Notes: generated from the letters alone by a model not told the origin. Shown: positions 32,188-43,742, counted from the stretch's first letter. The stretch is 64,000 nucleotides of DNA from Mycoplasma sp. 'Moose RK' (GCF_015708155.1 NZ_JADDYD010000001.1:122001-186000), one strand, 5' to 3'. Numbers and translations are program-made.

Positions 32188-32408
32188 TGTTTTCAAATTT
32201 TGAACTTAATACCTTTATTTTTTTTGAGTTTTTGGAAAAATTTTTAAATTTCAAAAAACATTAAAAATAGGAATTTTTCGAATTTGAATATTTTTGTTGC
32301 CTTAAAAAAAGTGAAAAAACTTCATTTTTTCACTCTAAAAACACTGTTTTTCATTAAATTTACTCAAAATTAGAAAAATTTGTCTAATAAGCAAATTAAA
32401 AGCATTAG
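32188..32408. other. Spacer between rpmB terminator and tilS end
   Basis: No gene. Contains a probable decayed copy of the dispersed repeat around 32300-32365 (AAAAAGTGAAAAAA...TTTTTTCACT, then CTGTTTTTCATTAAATTTA). Confidence 0.4.
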
Positions 32409-33335
32409 CTAACTTATTTCACCATTTTGGCAATCATAATCAGGTTTTGCTATTATTTTTCACTTTTTTTTGACAATATAATTATTTTTTTTTAGCAAGA
32501 ATTGACTTTTTGTTGATTTTGAACAAATAAAATCAGCTATCGAATTAATTTTTGACTTTGAAAGTTTAATATTTTTAAAATTTTGGTTGACATACAAATA
32601 GACAATGTTATTTTTTTTTCTAATTTTTCTAAAAAAATTAACACTAAATTCCGCTCTTTTTCATCTAGAAAGAATTCACCTTTCTTGTAGAAATGATAAA
32701 TTTTTGTAAAAATTTAAAAGAAAATAGCATAAAAAAAGTAAAAACCGCACAAAACTAGATTTTTTTTGTAAATAAAACCGCACCTGATTTCGTTCATATT
32801 TTGTTTCAAAATTTGATTTGTCATCAAGAAAAGGAATTGATTTTTTGCGGCATTTTCTAATTATTGATTCCTTTGTGTACAAAAATAATAAAGGTCTTCA
32901 AATTTTCATGCCAAAAATTTGATTTGTTACCCTAATTCCTCAATAAGACACTGTCTTTTTTTTGCTTTTTTGCATCAAAATTGTTTCAATAAAATCATCA
33001 CGGTGGTGAGCTGTTAACAATTTAGTACAAGAAAATTGTTGATAAATTTCCTTAAAAAACTGATATCGCGCAATTCTGAGTTGATTTTGAAGGTTGCCTT
33101 TTACTCGGAAACTGTCAAAAGACAAAATTTTTAAAGTTAAATTGTTTTTTTGGCAAAAATTAATTAGTAAAAGGGTCTCAAAAATTGCTTCAGGCCGAAG
33201 GTTATAATTGATATGCGCAACGACAATATTTTTTTTTTTAAATTTATTAAGCAAAAACATCGAGTCAGCGCCGCCTGAAACTGCAATTAAGTACTTTTTT
33301 TTAGGCTTTATTTTTGTTAGCATTGAATTTTTCAA
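32409..33335 (-). CDS. tilS: tRNA(Ile)-lysidine synthase
   Basis: 308 residues, open across TGA codons at 32940, 32676 and others to TAG 32409. The PP-loop ATP-binding motif SGGADSMFLL is near residue 19; HHRDDFIETILM follows, then RPLLFLYTKESI and the DDKSNFETKYERNQVR segment typical of TilS. It changes C34 of the CAU anticodon of a tRNA-Ile to lysidine so that AUA is read as Ile, an essential function. The start (ATG 33335, or ATG 33323) lies inside pth; overlap 35 bp. Confidence 0.92.
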
Positions 33336-33855
33336 CTGTTGTCATAAAACTGTTTGACAAATAAAATACCAAAATGTCAACAACTTGATTAATAACAAGC
33401 ATAATCCGCCCTTTAGCCAAAGGTTCAAAAGGAGAAAGTACATACTCCTTAGGTTCAGAACACCGCGAAATACCAATTTTCAATCGTTTTATGTTCTTAG
33501 TTCCACACTTTTCAATAACATTTCCCATTCCACGCTGACCACCAGAGTTTCCAGATGCTTTAATCGCGGCTTGTCCAATTTCATAGTTCATGTCATCGTA
33601 AACAATCATGACGTCGTTAATGTTAATTTTGTAAAAATTGACTAATTCAAGGACAAAATCACCCGATTTATTCATAAAAGTGGTTGGTTTTGCAAGAATG
33701 AAATCACCTGTTTTGCAATAAATTCCATTTTCAGTTTTTAAATCAAAACTTAAAGACAACTTCTCTGCTAATAAATCAAGGACTCAGTAGCCGACGTTGT
33801 GTTTTGTTTGGGAATATTTTTCGCCTGGATTTCCAAGTCCAACAATTAATTTCAT
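33301..33855 (-). CDS. pth: Peptidyl-tRNA hydrolase
   Basis: 184 residues from ATG 33855 with AAAGGAGTTTTCAA upstream. The N-terminus MKLIVGLGNPGEKY and HNVGYWVLD (a TGA Trp) hold the active-site Asn and His region; KPTTFMNKSG and VYDDMNYEIGQ with SGGQRG are the other family signatures. It releases tRNA from drop-off peptidyl-tRNAs. Neighbours tilS and ruvX/alaS are all RNA or translation functions on the same strand. Confidence 0.95.
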
Positions 33856-33893
33856 TTGAAAACTCCTTTATTTTTGCGTCCTAATTTTGCTAA

Positions 33894-34313
33894 TTAGAAC
33901 TCTTTTTTGTTATCCAAATCGATTATGCTATCATCGCGAAATTGCTCAATTTCGTCCATTTCATTGTTAAAAAAATCTTTAGGCAGAACCTTTTTCCCCT
34001 CAAAAACAAATTCGTGTTCATGAAAATAATCATTAATAACGGTTTCGGCTTGATCGATAATTTCATCATCGAATTCTTCAATTGGCTCTAAAAGTTGCTT
34101 GGTTTTAGGATCATATTCATAACAACCTACATTCTTGTATTCATCAAAAATAAAACCAAAAAATTTGTCACCAATTTTTGTTGAAAACAAAAAAGTATAA
34201 TTTATAGAGGTAAAAATTTGAGTGTTTTCATCGAAAATTTTGTGTTCAAGTAGCCGATTTGGATCGGAAAGATCAATTATTTTATTTGAGTATCTAGTGT
34301 TTTTTGTTGCCAT
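33894..34313 (-). CDS. Acidic DUF1292/YrzB-like protein
   Basis: 139 residues, very acidic (runs such as EEFDDEIIDQAE and NNEMDEIEQF). I recognise no enzyme motif. In Bacillus the order is alaS, yrzL, ruvX (yrrK), yrzB (DUF1292); here alaS, ruvX and this gene lie in the same order on the same strand, so it is likely the yrzB counterpart. It overlaps the end of ruvX by 20 bp. Function unknown. Confidence 0.6.
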   Translation of the reverse strand: MATKNTRYSNKIIDLSDPNRLLEHKIFDENTQIFTSINYTFLFSTKIGDKFFGFIFDEYKNVGCYEYDPKTKQLLEPIEEFDDEIIDQAETVINDYFHEHEFVFEGKKVLPKDFFNNEMDEIEQFRDDSIIDLDNKKEF

Positions 34314-34737
34314 TTTGTGAATGTAAGTACCTTTCTAAAATAATTTGCGCTGCCATTTTGTCAATAATTTTCTTCCGTTTTTGAAAAGAGAGACCAGAAT
34401 CAAGCAAAAATAATTCAGCTTCTTTGGTCGAAAGTCGTTCATCTTGTAAAAAAAGCTTAATTTTACAGGATTTTTTAAAAATTTTTGCAAAATGTTCAAT
34501 CATTTTTGTTCTTGGTGAAATTTTACCAGATAAAGTTGTTGGATATCCCAAAACAACAAGTGAAATTTGGTATTCTTTTAGTCAAAAGTTAACACGCTGA
34601 ACGACTTTTTCAAAATCGTAACGGGTAAAATTGAACTGTTCCAAAGGAAAAGAAATTTTTCTAGAATGATCCGAAATTGCAAAACCACAGGACTTAACAC
34701 CTAAATCAAGGGCTAAAATTCGAAATTGATCTTCCAT
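34294..34737 (-). CDS. ruvX: Putative pre-16S rRNA nuclease RuvX (YqgF)
   Basis: 147 residues from ATG 34737; a TGA Trp lies upstream of the apparent ORF start. The N-terminal [18 protein letters not shown] is the RNase H-fold first strand with catalytic Asp; the middle VVLGYPTTLSGK and LQDERLSTKEAE carry the second acidic residue; KKIIDKMAAQIILERYL ends the fold. YqgF trims the 5' end of 16S rRNA. It overlaps alaS by 25 bp. Confidence 0.9.
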
Positions 34738-37364
34738 AAAAGTGAATTTATTTCCTCAAAAAGTGGTTTTTGCGACAATTTTCCAAGCGCAATTTTTGAA
34801 TTTCCTCCACCTGTTCCTCCATAATTTTTTAAAATATGATCAAGTATAAAATCAGATTTTAATTTTGTCGAAGAAACAGCAATCAAAAAATTATCATTTT
34901 TTAAATTAGCTAATAAAATGAAAGATAATTCGTGATTTTGTTCACGAAAAACGGCTGCTGCTTTCTTTAAATTTTGTGCTGAAAATTCAAAATCAAGATA
35001 AAATTGAAAATTTTTTATTTGCAAAATTTTATTTTTTTCAAGTCTAAAATCACTGCTTTCCTTTTTTTCCTTAACAACTTCAAGGTAGTATTTTTTTAAC
35101 TCATCTTCTTTTTTTTGCAAAAATTGAAGATGAGCTTCTTTGTCAGAAAATACTGGAAAATCAAAGATAAAATTAGGTTTAATTTCCTTGATTTTTTTGA
35201 TAAGTGCAAAATTTTGCTCATTAATTTTGGCAATATTTTCCTCCACAAAAGCAAAATATTCCTCAAATGAAGTCACTGCTCGAATCCGGTAAATTCCGGC
35301 ACCCTTGTTTTGGCACCCTGTAATTGTAAATTTTTCAATTAATTTAGTATTTTCAATGTGGGTTCCTCCACACAAATCGGTTGTGATTCCCGAAAAACGA
35401 ACAAGCCGGACAGAGTTTGGATCCAAATATTCTGATTCTTCAAGCGTCATAATTGCGTTTAACTTCTGCGCTTCTTCTAAATTTGTCAACAAATATTCAC
35501 GTGAAACTGCTTGATTTATGTAAGAATTTATGCGTTTTTCAACACTTTGCAATTGTTCAAAAGTTGGTTTTTGTTGACAAGGAAAATCAAAAGTGAGCCT
35601 ATTTTCATTATTATTTGATCCAAGTTGCTTAATTTGCTCACCAAATTCAGCCCGAAGTGCTGCAAATAAAAGATGAGTTGCAGAGTGATTTCGTTCAAGT
35701 TTGACTCTGTTTTTAGAGTCAACAATAAGTGAAACTAGTTTTTTATTTGTTAATTTACCTTGAAAAACATGGACATTGTTGAAAAATTTGTCCTTAAAAA
35801 CATTAATTACAGGAATTTTTTGGTTTTCCTGCACTATTCAACCCTGATCATGTTTTTGACCACCGCTAGTGGCATAAAAAGGTGTTTTTTCAAAAACTAC
35901 GTAGGAAAGTTCATCGTTGTTTGATTCATCAATTTTTTCATTTTCATTGGCTAAAAAAACAACTTTTGTTGTTGTTTTTTGTTGGTCATAACCAACAAAA
36001 TCAGAAATTTTTTCTAAAATAAAATTAAGCGAATTGATTGTTTTTGCCATTCCAATAAATTTTTTTTTTCTTGAAATTTCTGCATGATTTTTCTGTAATT
36101 CTTCAAGATCAGCAAGATTAAAATCAATTTTTTTTTCAGCAAGAATTTCCTTTGTGAGTTCAAAGGGAAACCCATAAGTTTCGAAAAGTTTAAAAACAAG
36201 TTTGGGATCAACAAAACTTTTATTTTTTGAAAGTTCCTTCTCAAGCAAATTATGTCCTATTTCTAGTGTTTTTGCAAAACCTTCTTCCTCTTTTTTGATA
36301 ATTTTGCTAATAAAGTCAGTTGAAAAACTTTTTTTTAAAGTTTTTGCAACAATTTTTGGTAGTTTAAAAAGAAAAGGCTTTGAAATTCCGAGCTTTTTTC
36401 CATTTCAATAAGCACGTCGAATTAAGCGCCTAATAATGTAACCGCGGTGTGAATTTGATGGTAAAACTTGGTCATTTATAGCAAAAGTGATCGCTCTAAT
36501 GTGGTCCGCGATAATACGAAAATTGGCATTAATCGCACCTTGTTTTGCATTTTTTACAAAATAATTATCAATTTTGTACCTAAAATCAGTAAATTTTTCA
36601 ATTTCTTGAATAATTGGCAAAAAAAGATCAGTGTCATAATTTGTTGGTCCTGATTGTAAAATTGAAGTAATTCGTTCTAAACCAGCGCCAGTATCAATGT
36701 TTTTTGCTATTAAATTTGTGTAATTTTGGTTACCATCATTGTTAACTTCAGAAAAAACGATGTTTCAAATTTCAATAAAACGGTCATTTTCAATTTCTTT
36801 TTCAATTAGTTCACTATTTCTTTGGTCAAATTTTGGTCCTCGGTCAAAATAAATTTCTGTGCAAGGTCCACAAGGTCCTTGCCCTAGGTCTCAAAAGTTG
36901 GTTTTGCGACTTCCTGGTATCAATTGTGATCTAGGAATACCTAATTCTAGCCATTTTTTTAGAGTTTCTGTATCCTTTTTATAAAAAGTTATGAATAATT
37001 TTCCTGGATCCATTTCAAGTTTTTGCACCAAAAATTCGTAAGCAAATTCAATTGCCTCATTTTTAAAATAGTCGTTAATCGAAAAATTACCTAGCATTTC
37101 AAAAAGTGTGTGGTGGCGTGAAGTCATACCAACATTTTCAATATCATTGGTTCTCAAAGCAACTTGCGAATTCACTAATCTTTTTGCCGGTGGAACTTTC
37201 TTGCCAGTAAAATAATCCTTGAGAGTTGCAACGCCTGAATTAATTCAAAGCAGGGAGTCATCGTTTTGTGGAACAAGTGATTTTGATTCAAGAAAAAGGT
37301 GTTTTTTTTCAACAAAAAAATCAACTCAAAGTTGTCTAATTTCACTTGATGATAATTTCTTCAT
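34713..37364 (-). CDS. alaS: Alanyl-tRNA synthetase
   Basis: 883 residues from ATG 37364 with AAGGTGCAAAAAT upstream; several TGA codons split the frame. N-terminal catalytic domain: [43 protein letters not shown]; then [18 protein letters not shown]. Editing domain: [14 protein letters not shown] and the zinc Cys-His in [11 protein letters not shown]. The C-terminal domain ends in [14 protein letters not shown]. Complete. Charges tRNA-Ala and clears Ser/Gly mischarging. Confidence 0.96.
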
Positions 37365-37429
37365 ATTTTTGCACCTTATAAATTTAAAAAATAACTCATT
37401 TTGTTCAATTTATATTAAAATTTTACTTT

Positions 37430-38113
37430 ATGTTTCGCTTTTTTGTTGAAAAAAAACAAGAAAACTTTTTTGTTTTGTCTGAATTTACCCTAAAACACAT
37501 AAAAACAGTTCGAATTGAACATGAAAATTTTATTTGTGTTTTTGAAGGTAAATTTTATCTGACAAAATTACTTCCAAAATCAAATTTGGCTAAAATCATT
37601 TCAGAAATTGATTTAAATAATGAACCGAATAATAAAGTTACGCTTGCAATTGCGATTATAAAAACAAAATCCTTCGAATTTGCAATTCAAAAAGCAATTG
37701 AAATTGGTGTAAGTGAAATTTGACCATTTTACAGTAAAAATGTTAGTCAAAAACTAGGAAATGACCTTAATAAAAAACTTGATCGATGACAACTAATTTG
37801 TTTGCATAGTGCTCAACAAAGTTTTCGCAATTTTGTTCCGAAAATTTTGCCACCGACAAGTTTTGCAAAAATTTTGGAAAAATCAAGTGATTTTTCTACA
37901 AAATTAATTGCTCACGAAAAAGCAAAAACTGCCTTTGATTTCACAAAAATTGGCCAAAAAACCATCTTGATTGTTGGACCTGAAGGTGGTTTTGCTGATG
38001 ATGAAGTCGATCTGGCTCAAAAGGCAAATTTTCAAGCAGTATCGTTAGGTAAAAGAGTCCTAAGGTCGGAAACAGCAGCAATTTTTCTGCTCTCAAAATG
38101 CGTAAATGACTAG
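37430..38113 (+). CDS. rsmE: 16S rRNA (uracil(1498)-N(3))-methyltransferase
   Basis: 227 residues from ATG 37430, across TGA at 37721. SPOUT-family knot signatures are clear: AIQKAIEIGVSEIWPF, ILIVGPEGGFADDEV and the C-terminal LGKRVLRSETAAIFLL. The N-terminal PUA-like half is more diverged. It methylates U1498 of 16S rRNA using SAM. Divergent from alaS with 65 bp between. Confidence 0.92.
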
Positions 38114-38204
38114 TTTTAATTTTATGTTATGAAATCTAGCATTTGAAATTGAGATAATAGAAAGTTGCCTTGAAATTTTCTATGCGAATGCATTTTCAAT
38201 TCTT

Positions 38205-38276
38205 TTATGCACTGTAAAAATTGGTGGTTTTGTGCGGAAAAATGAGAGATTTTTCTTAAATTTTTCTACTTTTTAA
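38205..38276 (+). repeat. Dispersed intergenic hairpin repeat, copy D
   Basis: AAATTGGTGGTTTTGTGCGG, AAAAATGAGAGATTTTTCTT and AAATTTTTCTACTTTTTAA. Confidence 0.7.
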
Positions 38277-38370
38277 CACTTTTTGCTGATCAAAATTTAC
38301 AAAAGAACCTATTTCCATTAGTTTTTGTGATCCTCATTTTTAAAGGGATTTACTTCAAAAAATGAAAAAA

Positions 38371-38490
38371 TACTCGAAAGTAGGCGTCATATGGTGCCAT
38401 ATTTTTTTTATTTTTGGCCAATTGCGCATGAAAACGTTGTCTGAGACACACAAAAAAACCGCCGTTTTTCTAAATTTTTCTACTTTTTAA
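38371..38490 (+). repeat. Dispersed intergenic hairpin repeat, copy E (long form)
   Basis: Begins TACTCGAAAGTAGG, shares this upstream block with copy F, then ATTTTTGGCCAATTGCGCAT and TTTTTCTAAATTTTTCTACT. Confidence 0.75.
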
Positions 38491-38613
38491 CTACTAAAAT
38501 CAACTCGAAAGCAAAAATATGCCCGAAAACTGATGATTTTTTCTTTACATCCATACGCAAAAAACAAATTAAATTTATACAATTTATTATGCAAAAAAAT
38601 TTTAAAAATAGTG

Positions 38614-38619
38614 TATAAT
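38614..38619 (+). promoter_or_regulatory. -10 box of nox
   Basis: TATAAT in GTGTATAATTAAT, 36 bp upstream of the nox ATG; strong Shine-Dalgarno AGGAGATT follows. Confidence 0.55.
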
Positions 38620-38655
38620 TAATAAAAAAAATTGCGATAGATAGGAGATTAAATC

Positions 38656-40098
38656 ATGAAAATAATATCAATTGGCACAAATCACGCTGGGACTTCGTTT
38701 TTAAGGACCTTAAAAACTATCTATCCTAACGCTGAACTTGTCTCCTATGACCGTAACACTGACATTTCCTTTCTTGGATGTGGGATTGCTCTTTGAGTTG
38801 GTGGTGAATTTGACGATCCTTCTGGACTTTTCTATTCAAATCCTGACCAGTTAAAAAAAATGGGAATTAATGTTAATTTGGAACATGATGTTCTCGAAAT
38901 TGATAAAAATGCTAAAGTTTTAACTATTAAAAATCTAAAAACTGGTGAAATTTTTAAAGATCACTATGATAAATTAGTTTTTGCAGGTGGAACTTGGCCA
39001 ATTGTGCCTCCTTTTGAAGGGGTTAATCTTGAAAATGTCTTGATTTCAAAAACTTTTACCCATGCAAAAGAAATCAAAAAAAAGGCGCTTGATCCAAGTA
39101 TTAAAAATGTTGTTATTGTTGGTGGTGGTTATATTGGAGTCGAACTTCTTGAAGCATTTCATAAATATGGCAAAAAAGTTACTTTAATTGATATGCAAAA
39201 TCGTATAATTCCAAATTATTTTGACCATGAATTTACTGATAAAATGGAAGCAAAAATACGTGAACAAGGTATTAATTTGCAATTTGAAGAAAAGATTGTT
39301 CGCTTCCTTTCAGATGAAACAGGCAAAAAAGTTAAATTTGTTGAAACCCAAAGATTAAATAATGGCGATAATTCTTTTGGCAAATATGAAGCTGACCTTG
39401 TAATTTTAGCAGTAGGTTTTTCGCCAAATACTAAAATTCTTGATGTTGCTGAAAAAACACCTAATGGTGCAATAAAAGTTGATGAGTTTCAGCGTTGCCT
39501 AAGTGACAAAGACATTTATGTTATTGGAGATTCTGCTGCAATGACTCATAATGTCACTAATAAGCATGCTCATATTGCCTTGGCAACAAATGCTGTAAAA
39601 TCAGGAATTGTTGCAGCCTTTCACATCGCCGGTCGGACAGACATTCCTTTCCCAGGTTATGTTGGCACAAATGCTATTTCAGTTTTTGGATTTAATTATG
39701 CTTCAACTGGTTATACTGAAAAATCTTGCGTTTTATTTGGGCTTAAGGACATCGCAGTTGAGTATCTTGAAGATTGAGATCGCCCTGAATTTATGCAGGA
39801 AAAATCAAAGGTTTGAATTAAAATTTCTTATGAAAAATCAACTTTACGCCTAGTTGGCGCTCAAATAGGCTCATATGGCAAAGAGTTTAATCACACCGAG
39901 GTTATCTACTTTTTAGCTCTTGCAATTCAAAAAGGTCTAAAACTAACTGAAATTGCACTCTCAGATTTTTATTTTTTGCCACATTTCAATAAGCCATTCA
40001 ATTTTGTTTTACAAGTAATTTTAAATGCACTTGGATTAAGTTACAACAAAAAGTTTTCTAATGAAAATTGTGGTTGCGAAGGTAAGAAAAAGTCCTAA
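38656..40098 (+). CDS. nox: NADH oxidase (water-forming type), FAD-dependent
   Basis: 480 residues from ATG 38656, across TGA codons at 38794, 39775 and later; the first TGA hides the N-terminus. FAD site near the start, with a single redox Cys in DISFLGCGIALW (residue 42), as in NADH oxidases and peroxidases. NAD site VVIVGGGYIGVELLEAF; second FAD motif DIYVIGDSAA. The C-terminal dimerisation domain is present, ending in an unusual CGCEGKKKS. It reoxidises glycolytic NADH with O2. Located after rsmE and before tRNA-His. Confidence 0.93.
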
Positions 40099-40167
40099 AA
40101 TATTACCTTTTGCAATTTTGTAAGTTATAGTTAACCCTTATTAGATCGACAAAATCGATCTGAATAT

Positions 40168-40244
40168 GGTGGATGTGGCGAAGTGGTTAACGCATCGGGT
40201 TGTGGTCCCGACATTCGCGGGTTCGATTCCCGTCATCCGCCCCA
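40168..40244 (+). tRNA. tRNA-His (GUG)
   Basis: 77-nt cloverleaf with G-1 opposite C73, the tRNA-His identity element. Acceptor GGTGGATG pairs with CATCCGCC; anticodon GTG within TTGTGGT; T-arm GGGTTCGATTCCC; CCA encoded. A 7-bp hairpin AGATCGA/TCGATCT lies just upstream (40143-40161). Confidence 0.97.
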
Positions 40245-40281
40245 TTTCCTTTTTAGGGCCCTAAATAATATTAAAGAAAAA

Positions 40282-40458
40282 ATGGTTTTTGAACCTAAAT
40301 TAATAAAATAGTATAAATTTACAGTTGAACAAAAAATTAAATACATCAAAATTGCTGAATTTCAAGGACTAAAAACAGCAATTTTGCATTTTGTAGAAGA
40401 ATTTAGAGAAATTTACAAAAGAAAATCAAACAGCCTTTTTTGATATAATTTGAAATAA
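40282..40458 (+). pseudogene. Short decayed ORF, possible transposase N-terminus remnant
   Basis: An ATG frame with a TAG after nine codons continues as YKFTVEQKIKYIKIAEFQ and then GLKTAILHFVEEF before ending. The composition (basic, helix-turn-helix-like) recalls the first 50 residues of IS3-type OrfA proteins, but the match is weak. It lies directly after tRNA-His, a usual insertion place. Could equally be random sequence. Confidence 0.3.
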
Positions 40459-40492
40459 AAGGCAATTGAGAAATTTTAATACCATACTTTGT

Positions 40493-40522
40493 TTGAACCT
40501 TTTTAATTTTCTATGTTATAAT
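40493..40522 (+). promoter_or_regulatory. Promoter of msrB
   Basis: -35 TTGAAC (40493-40498), 18-bp spacer, extended -10 TGTTATAAT (TATAAT 40517-40522). Among the best-formed promoters in the window. Confidence 0.75.
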
Positions 40523-40565
40523 ACTATTAATATACCTTATTTTAAAAGTTTTTAGGAGGTTTTCT

Positions 40566-41000
40566 ATGGAAAAAGATCCAAAATTTGCTCACTTAACTGA
40601 TTTGCAGTACAGAGTTACTCAGAAAAATGAGACTGAACCTCCATTTGATAATGCTTACAATAAAAATTTTGAAGATGGTGTTTATGTAGATGTTGTTGAC
40701 CATACCCCACTTTTTTTGTCAACAGCTAAGTATGATTCTGGATCTGGTTGACCGGCTTTTTGAAAACCAATCGATGATAATCTAATTGACGAAGTTTTGG
40801 ATTTTAGCCACGAAATTACCAGAATTGAAGTTAGATCTAAAAAATCTAATTCTCATTTAGGTCATGTTTTCGTCGATGGACCAGTAAAACATGGTGGCAA
40901 ACGTTATTGTATCAATTCAGCTGCGCTTAAATTTATTCCAAAAAGCGAGCTTGAAAAAAATAATTTAGGTTATCTTTTGCCGTTTTTTGAAACAAAATAA
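40566..41000 (+). CDS. msrB: Peptide methionine (R)-S-oxide reductase, single-Cys type
   Basis: 144 residues from ATG 40566 with TTAGGAGGTTTCT upstream; two TGA Trp codons in the conserved SGSGWPAFWKPI. The catalytic Cys is in RYCINSAAL. It is the only cysteine in the protein: the four zinc-binding Cys are missing and the usual resolving Cys of SGCGWP is Ser. It reduces Met-R-sulfoxide, probably regenerated directly by thioredoxin or a small thiol. Monocistronic, strong promoter. Confidence 0.93.
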
Positions 41001-41103
41001 TCATTTTTTTTGTTTCAAAAAAGTTCAATTTTAAGACTTTATTTTTACCTTTTTTAATCCAAATTTTATTCCTAAAAATGCTATTAAAAAAGCAGAAATG
41101 TGC

Positions 41104-41109
41104 TATAAT
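41104..41109 (+). promoter_or_regulatory. Extended -10 of gyrA
   Basis: TGCTATAAT (TATAAT 41104-41109), 32 bp before the gyrA ATG, followed by CGAAGGAATTGTT as ribosome-binding site. Confidence 0.6.
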
Positions 41110-41141
41110 TCCTAAATAATAATATACACGAAGGAATTGTT

Positions 41142-43742
41142 ATGTTTGATCAGGAAAAGGAAAAGGAAAAAAACAATGATTTTGAAGAAATCAAAGACGA
41201 TTTCAAAAAAGTCTTCGTTGATTCTAATTCCCAAAATCTTGTTGCTGATTCTGATGAAAATGAGAATGAAGTTATCAACTACCTAATTGAACCAACAATT
41301 TTGTCAGTTGAAACCAACAACATTTCACCAATTAAAATTGAAGATGAAATGAAGGTTTCCTTTTTGGATTATTCAATGTCAGTGATCGTTTCGCGAGCGC
41401 TCCCTGATGTAAGAGACGGGCTAAAACCTGTCCACCGCCGAATTTTGTATACAATGTCGGAATTAGGAATTGTTTCTGGTAGCAGTTACAAAAAGTCTGC
41501 AAGAATTGTCGGTGATGTTCTTGGAAAATATCACCCTCATGGTGATACCCCTGTTTACGAATCAATGGTTCGAATGGCACAGCCATTTTCACTTCGTTAT
41601 CCACTTGTTGATGGACATGGAAATTTTGGTTCAATTGATGGTGACGAACCCGCAGCGATGCGTTATACTGAGGCAAGATTATCAAAAATTGCCAGTAAAA
41701 TGGTTGAAGGAATCAAAAAAAACACAGTTGATTTTCGACCTAATTATGACGCAAGTGAGGTCGAACCAGACATTCTTCCGGCTCGCTTTCCAAATTTGTT
41801 AGTTTCTGGTGTTTCCGGGATCGCGGTCGGAATGGCGACGAAAATTCCACCGCATAATCTCAAGGAAATCATTGATACTTTTATTTTATTAGCAAAAAAT
41901 CCTGAAATTAGCATTGAAGATCTTGTTGAATCGCTTCCTGGACCTGATTTCCCAACTGGCGCGACGATTTACGGCAGAAAAGGAATCAAACAAGCTTATT
42001 TAACTGGTCGCGGTTCATTTTTAATTCGTGCAAATGCAAAAATTGACACTCTTAGTTCAGGTAAATCACGAATTATCTTTCATGAAATTCCTTATGAGGT
42101 CAAAAAACCAACTATTATTGAAAAAGTGGCAGCACTTGTTCGCCACAAAAAAATTTTTGGAATCAAAGAAGTGCGTGATGAAAGTACGCGTCACGGAATT
42201 AGAGTTGTTTTTGATATCAAAAAAGGATTTAATCCCGAAGTAATTCTTAATCATCTTTATCGTGGCACCGATTTGCAAGTCACTTATTCAGTTAACATGT
42301 TGGCATTAAACAAAGGTGTACCAAAATTAATGAATTTAAAAGAAATTTTAACTCATTATTTGGATCACCAAAAGGAAATAAATCTCCGTTCACTCAACTT
42401 TGACCTTGAAAAAGCAAGCGAAAAATTGAACATTTTGCTGGGAATTAAAGTTGCAATTGAAAACATTGATGAAGCGATTCGTATAATTAAGTCCTCAAAT
42501 TCTGACCAAGTTGCTCAAGAAAGACTTGCAGAGACATTTAACTTAAATCCAGCACAAACAAAAGCAATAATTGATATGCGTCTTGGTCGTTTGACCTCGC
42601 TTGCAATCGAAAAATTAATCAATGATATCGATGATCTTAAAAAAGAAATTAGTGAAATCAAAGAAATTATTGCCTCACCACAAAAACTAGTTGACTTAAT
42701 TGTATCACAACACGAGTCTCTTGTTGATCAATTTGCGGATCCACGACGTTCAATAATTATTCCTGAACTGAATGATTTTAGCGATGAAGATTTGATTGTT
42801 GACGAAAATGTAATTATTTCTTTAACACAAAATAATTATGTAAAACGTAACAATCTTGCTGAATATCGGCTCCAAAACCGTGGCGGAATTGGCGCTTCAG
42901 TTTCAAGTCTTTACAAAGATGATGAATTAAAATCACTTTGCATTACAAAAACCAAAAGTGACTTATTGATTATTTCATCAACTGCAAAAATTTTCAAATT
43001 ACGTGCTTATCAAGTTCCAGACAGTTCCAAACAAGCCAAAGGAACACCATTCCTTAATTTAATTCAAATTCAGAAAAATGAAAATATCTCCAATTTGATT
43101 CCTTGGAATCAAAGTTATGAAAATCACTTTTTAATCACAATTTCGGGGCTTGGTTACATCAAAAGAACCGAACTTTCTGCTTTTAAATCAATTAATAAAA
43201 ATGGAAAAATTGCTTTAAAATTACAGGAAAATGATTATTTAGTTTCCGCATTCATTGTTCCTAACCAAGAAAATATCAGCATTATTATCGCTTCCTCACA
43301 GGGTCTTGTCAACCATTGGCCACTAAAATTATTACGCAATCTTGGCCGTAATTCAATTGGAGTTCATGGAATTAAATTAGAACCAGGACACAAAGTTGTT
43401 AGTGCCTGCTTTTCAACTGGAAATGATCTTGTTTTTGCTCTTGGCAAAAACGGATTTGGAAAAAAAACTACCATCGACGAATATAGAATTACATCCCGAA
43501 ACACAAAAGGATTGCGGACACTTAATACTTCCAAGGCAGGTGATCTTGTCTTTATTGCGACAGTCACTGATAATGATGAGGTAATCATTACAACCAAAAA
43601 AGGTGTTGCAATTCGAATCAGCATTAATTCAATTTCTCTAGTGAGTCGAAACACAAAAGGCGTAAAATTAATTAGCCTTAGAAAAGGTGATGAAATTCAG
43701 TCAGTTAGCTTAATTCGCGACACCAAATTAGAAGAAGTCTAA
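41142..43742 (+). CDS. gyrA: DNA gyrase subunit A
   Basis: 866 residues. The first 65 or so are an acidic Lys/Glu/Asp/Asn-rich extension not found in most GyrA. Then [30 protein letters not shown], the quinolone-determining region [20 protein letters not shown] and the active-site Tyr in AAMRYTEAR. The C-terminal beta-pinwheel contains a degenerate GyrA box, QNRGGIG instead of QRRGGKG. QDR and [19 protein letters not shown] features favour GyrA over ParC. With GyrB (not in the window) it introduces negative supercoils. No gyrB neighbour here. Confidence 0.92.
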   Translation: MFDQEKEKEKNNDFEEIKDDFKKVFVDSNSQNLVADSDENENEVINYLIEPTILSVETNNISPIKIEDEMKVSFLDYSMSVIVSRALPDVRDGLKPVHRRILYTMSELGIVSGSSYKKSARIVGDVLGKYHPHGDTPVYESMVRMAQPFSLRYPLVDGHGNFGSIDGDEPAAMRYTEARLSKIASKMVEGIKKNTVDFRPNYDASEVEPDILPARFPNLLVSGVSGIAVGMATKIPPHNLKEIIDTFILLAKNPEISIEDLVESLPGPDFPTGATIYGRKGIKQAYLTGRGSFLIRANAKIDTLSSGKSRIIFHEIPYEVKKPTIIEKVAALVRHKKIFGIKEVRDESTRHGIRVVFDIKKGFNPEVILNHLYRGTDLQVTYSVNMLALNKGVPKLMNLKEILTHYLDHQKEINLRSLNFDLEKASEKLNILLGIKVAIENIDEAIRIIKSSNSDQVAQERLAETFNLNPAQTKAIIDMRLGRLTSLAIEKLINDIDDLKKEISEIKEIIASPQKLVDLIVSQHESLVDQFADPRRSIIIPELNDFSDEDLIVDENVIISLTQNNYVKRNNLAEYRLQNRGGIGASVSSLYKDDELKSLCITKTKSDLLIISSTAKIFKLRAYQVPDSSKQAKGTPFLNLIQIQKNENISNLIPWNQSYENHFLITISGLGYIKRTELSAFKSINKNGKIALKLQENDYLVSAFIVPNQENISIIIASSQGLVNHWPLKLLRNLGRNSIGVHGIKLEPGHKVVSACFSTGNDLVFALGKNGFGKKTTIDEYRITSRNTKGLRTLNTSKAGDLVFIATVTDNDEVIITTKKGVAIRISINSISLVSRNTKGVKLISLRKGDEIQSVSLIRDTKLEEV

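Larger units (their letters stand above)
38114..38655. other. 542-bp intergenic region with two repeat copies
   Basis: No ORF. It holds repeat copies D (about 38205-38276) and E (about 38371-38490), a palindromic ATATGGTGCCATAT followed by eight T at 38390-38410 that could act as a terminator, and the nox promoter. Confidence 0.65.

Noticed and set aside
38390-38410. ATATGGTGCCATAT palindrome as a transcription-factor operator
   Set aside because: It is part of the long form of the dispersed repeat and is followed by eight T, so a terminator-like role is simpler.
40566-40751. Apparent truncations of msrB, rplT, pth, tilS, nrdE and others at TGA
   Set aside because: All continue in frame with family motifs after TGA; this is the Mycoplasma code, not nonsense mutation.
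41520-41580. Possible quinolone-resistance residues in GyrA (Thr at position equivalent to 83, Glu at 87)
   Set aside because: Wild-type residues differ between mycoplasma species, so resistance cannot be inferred from one sequence.
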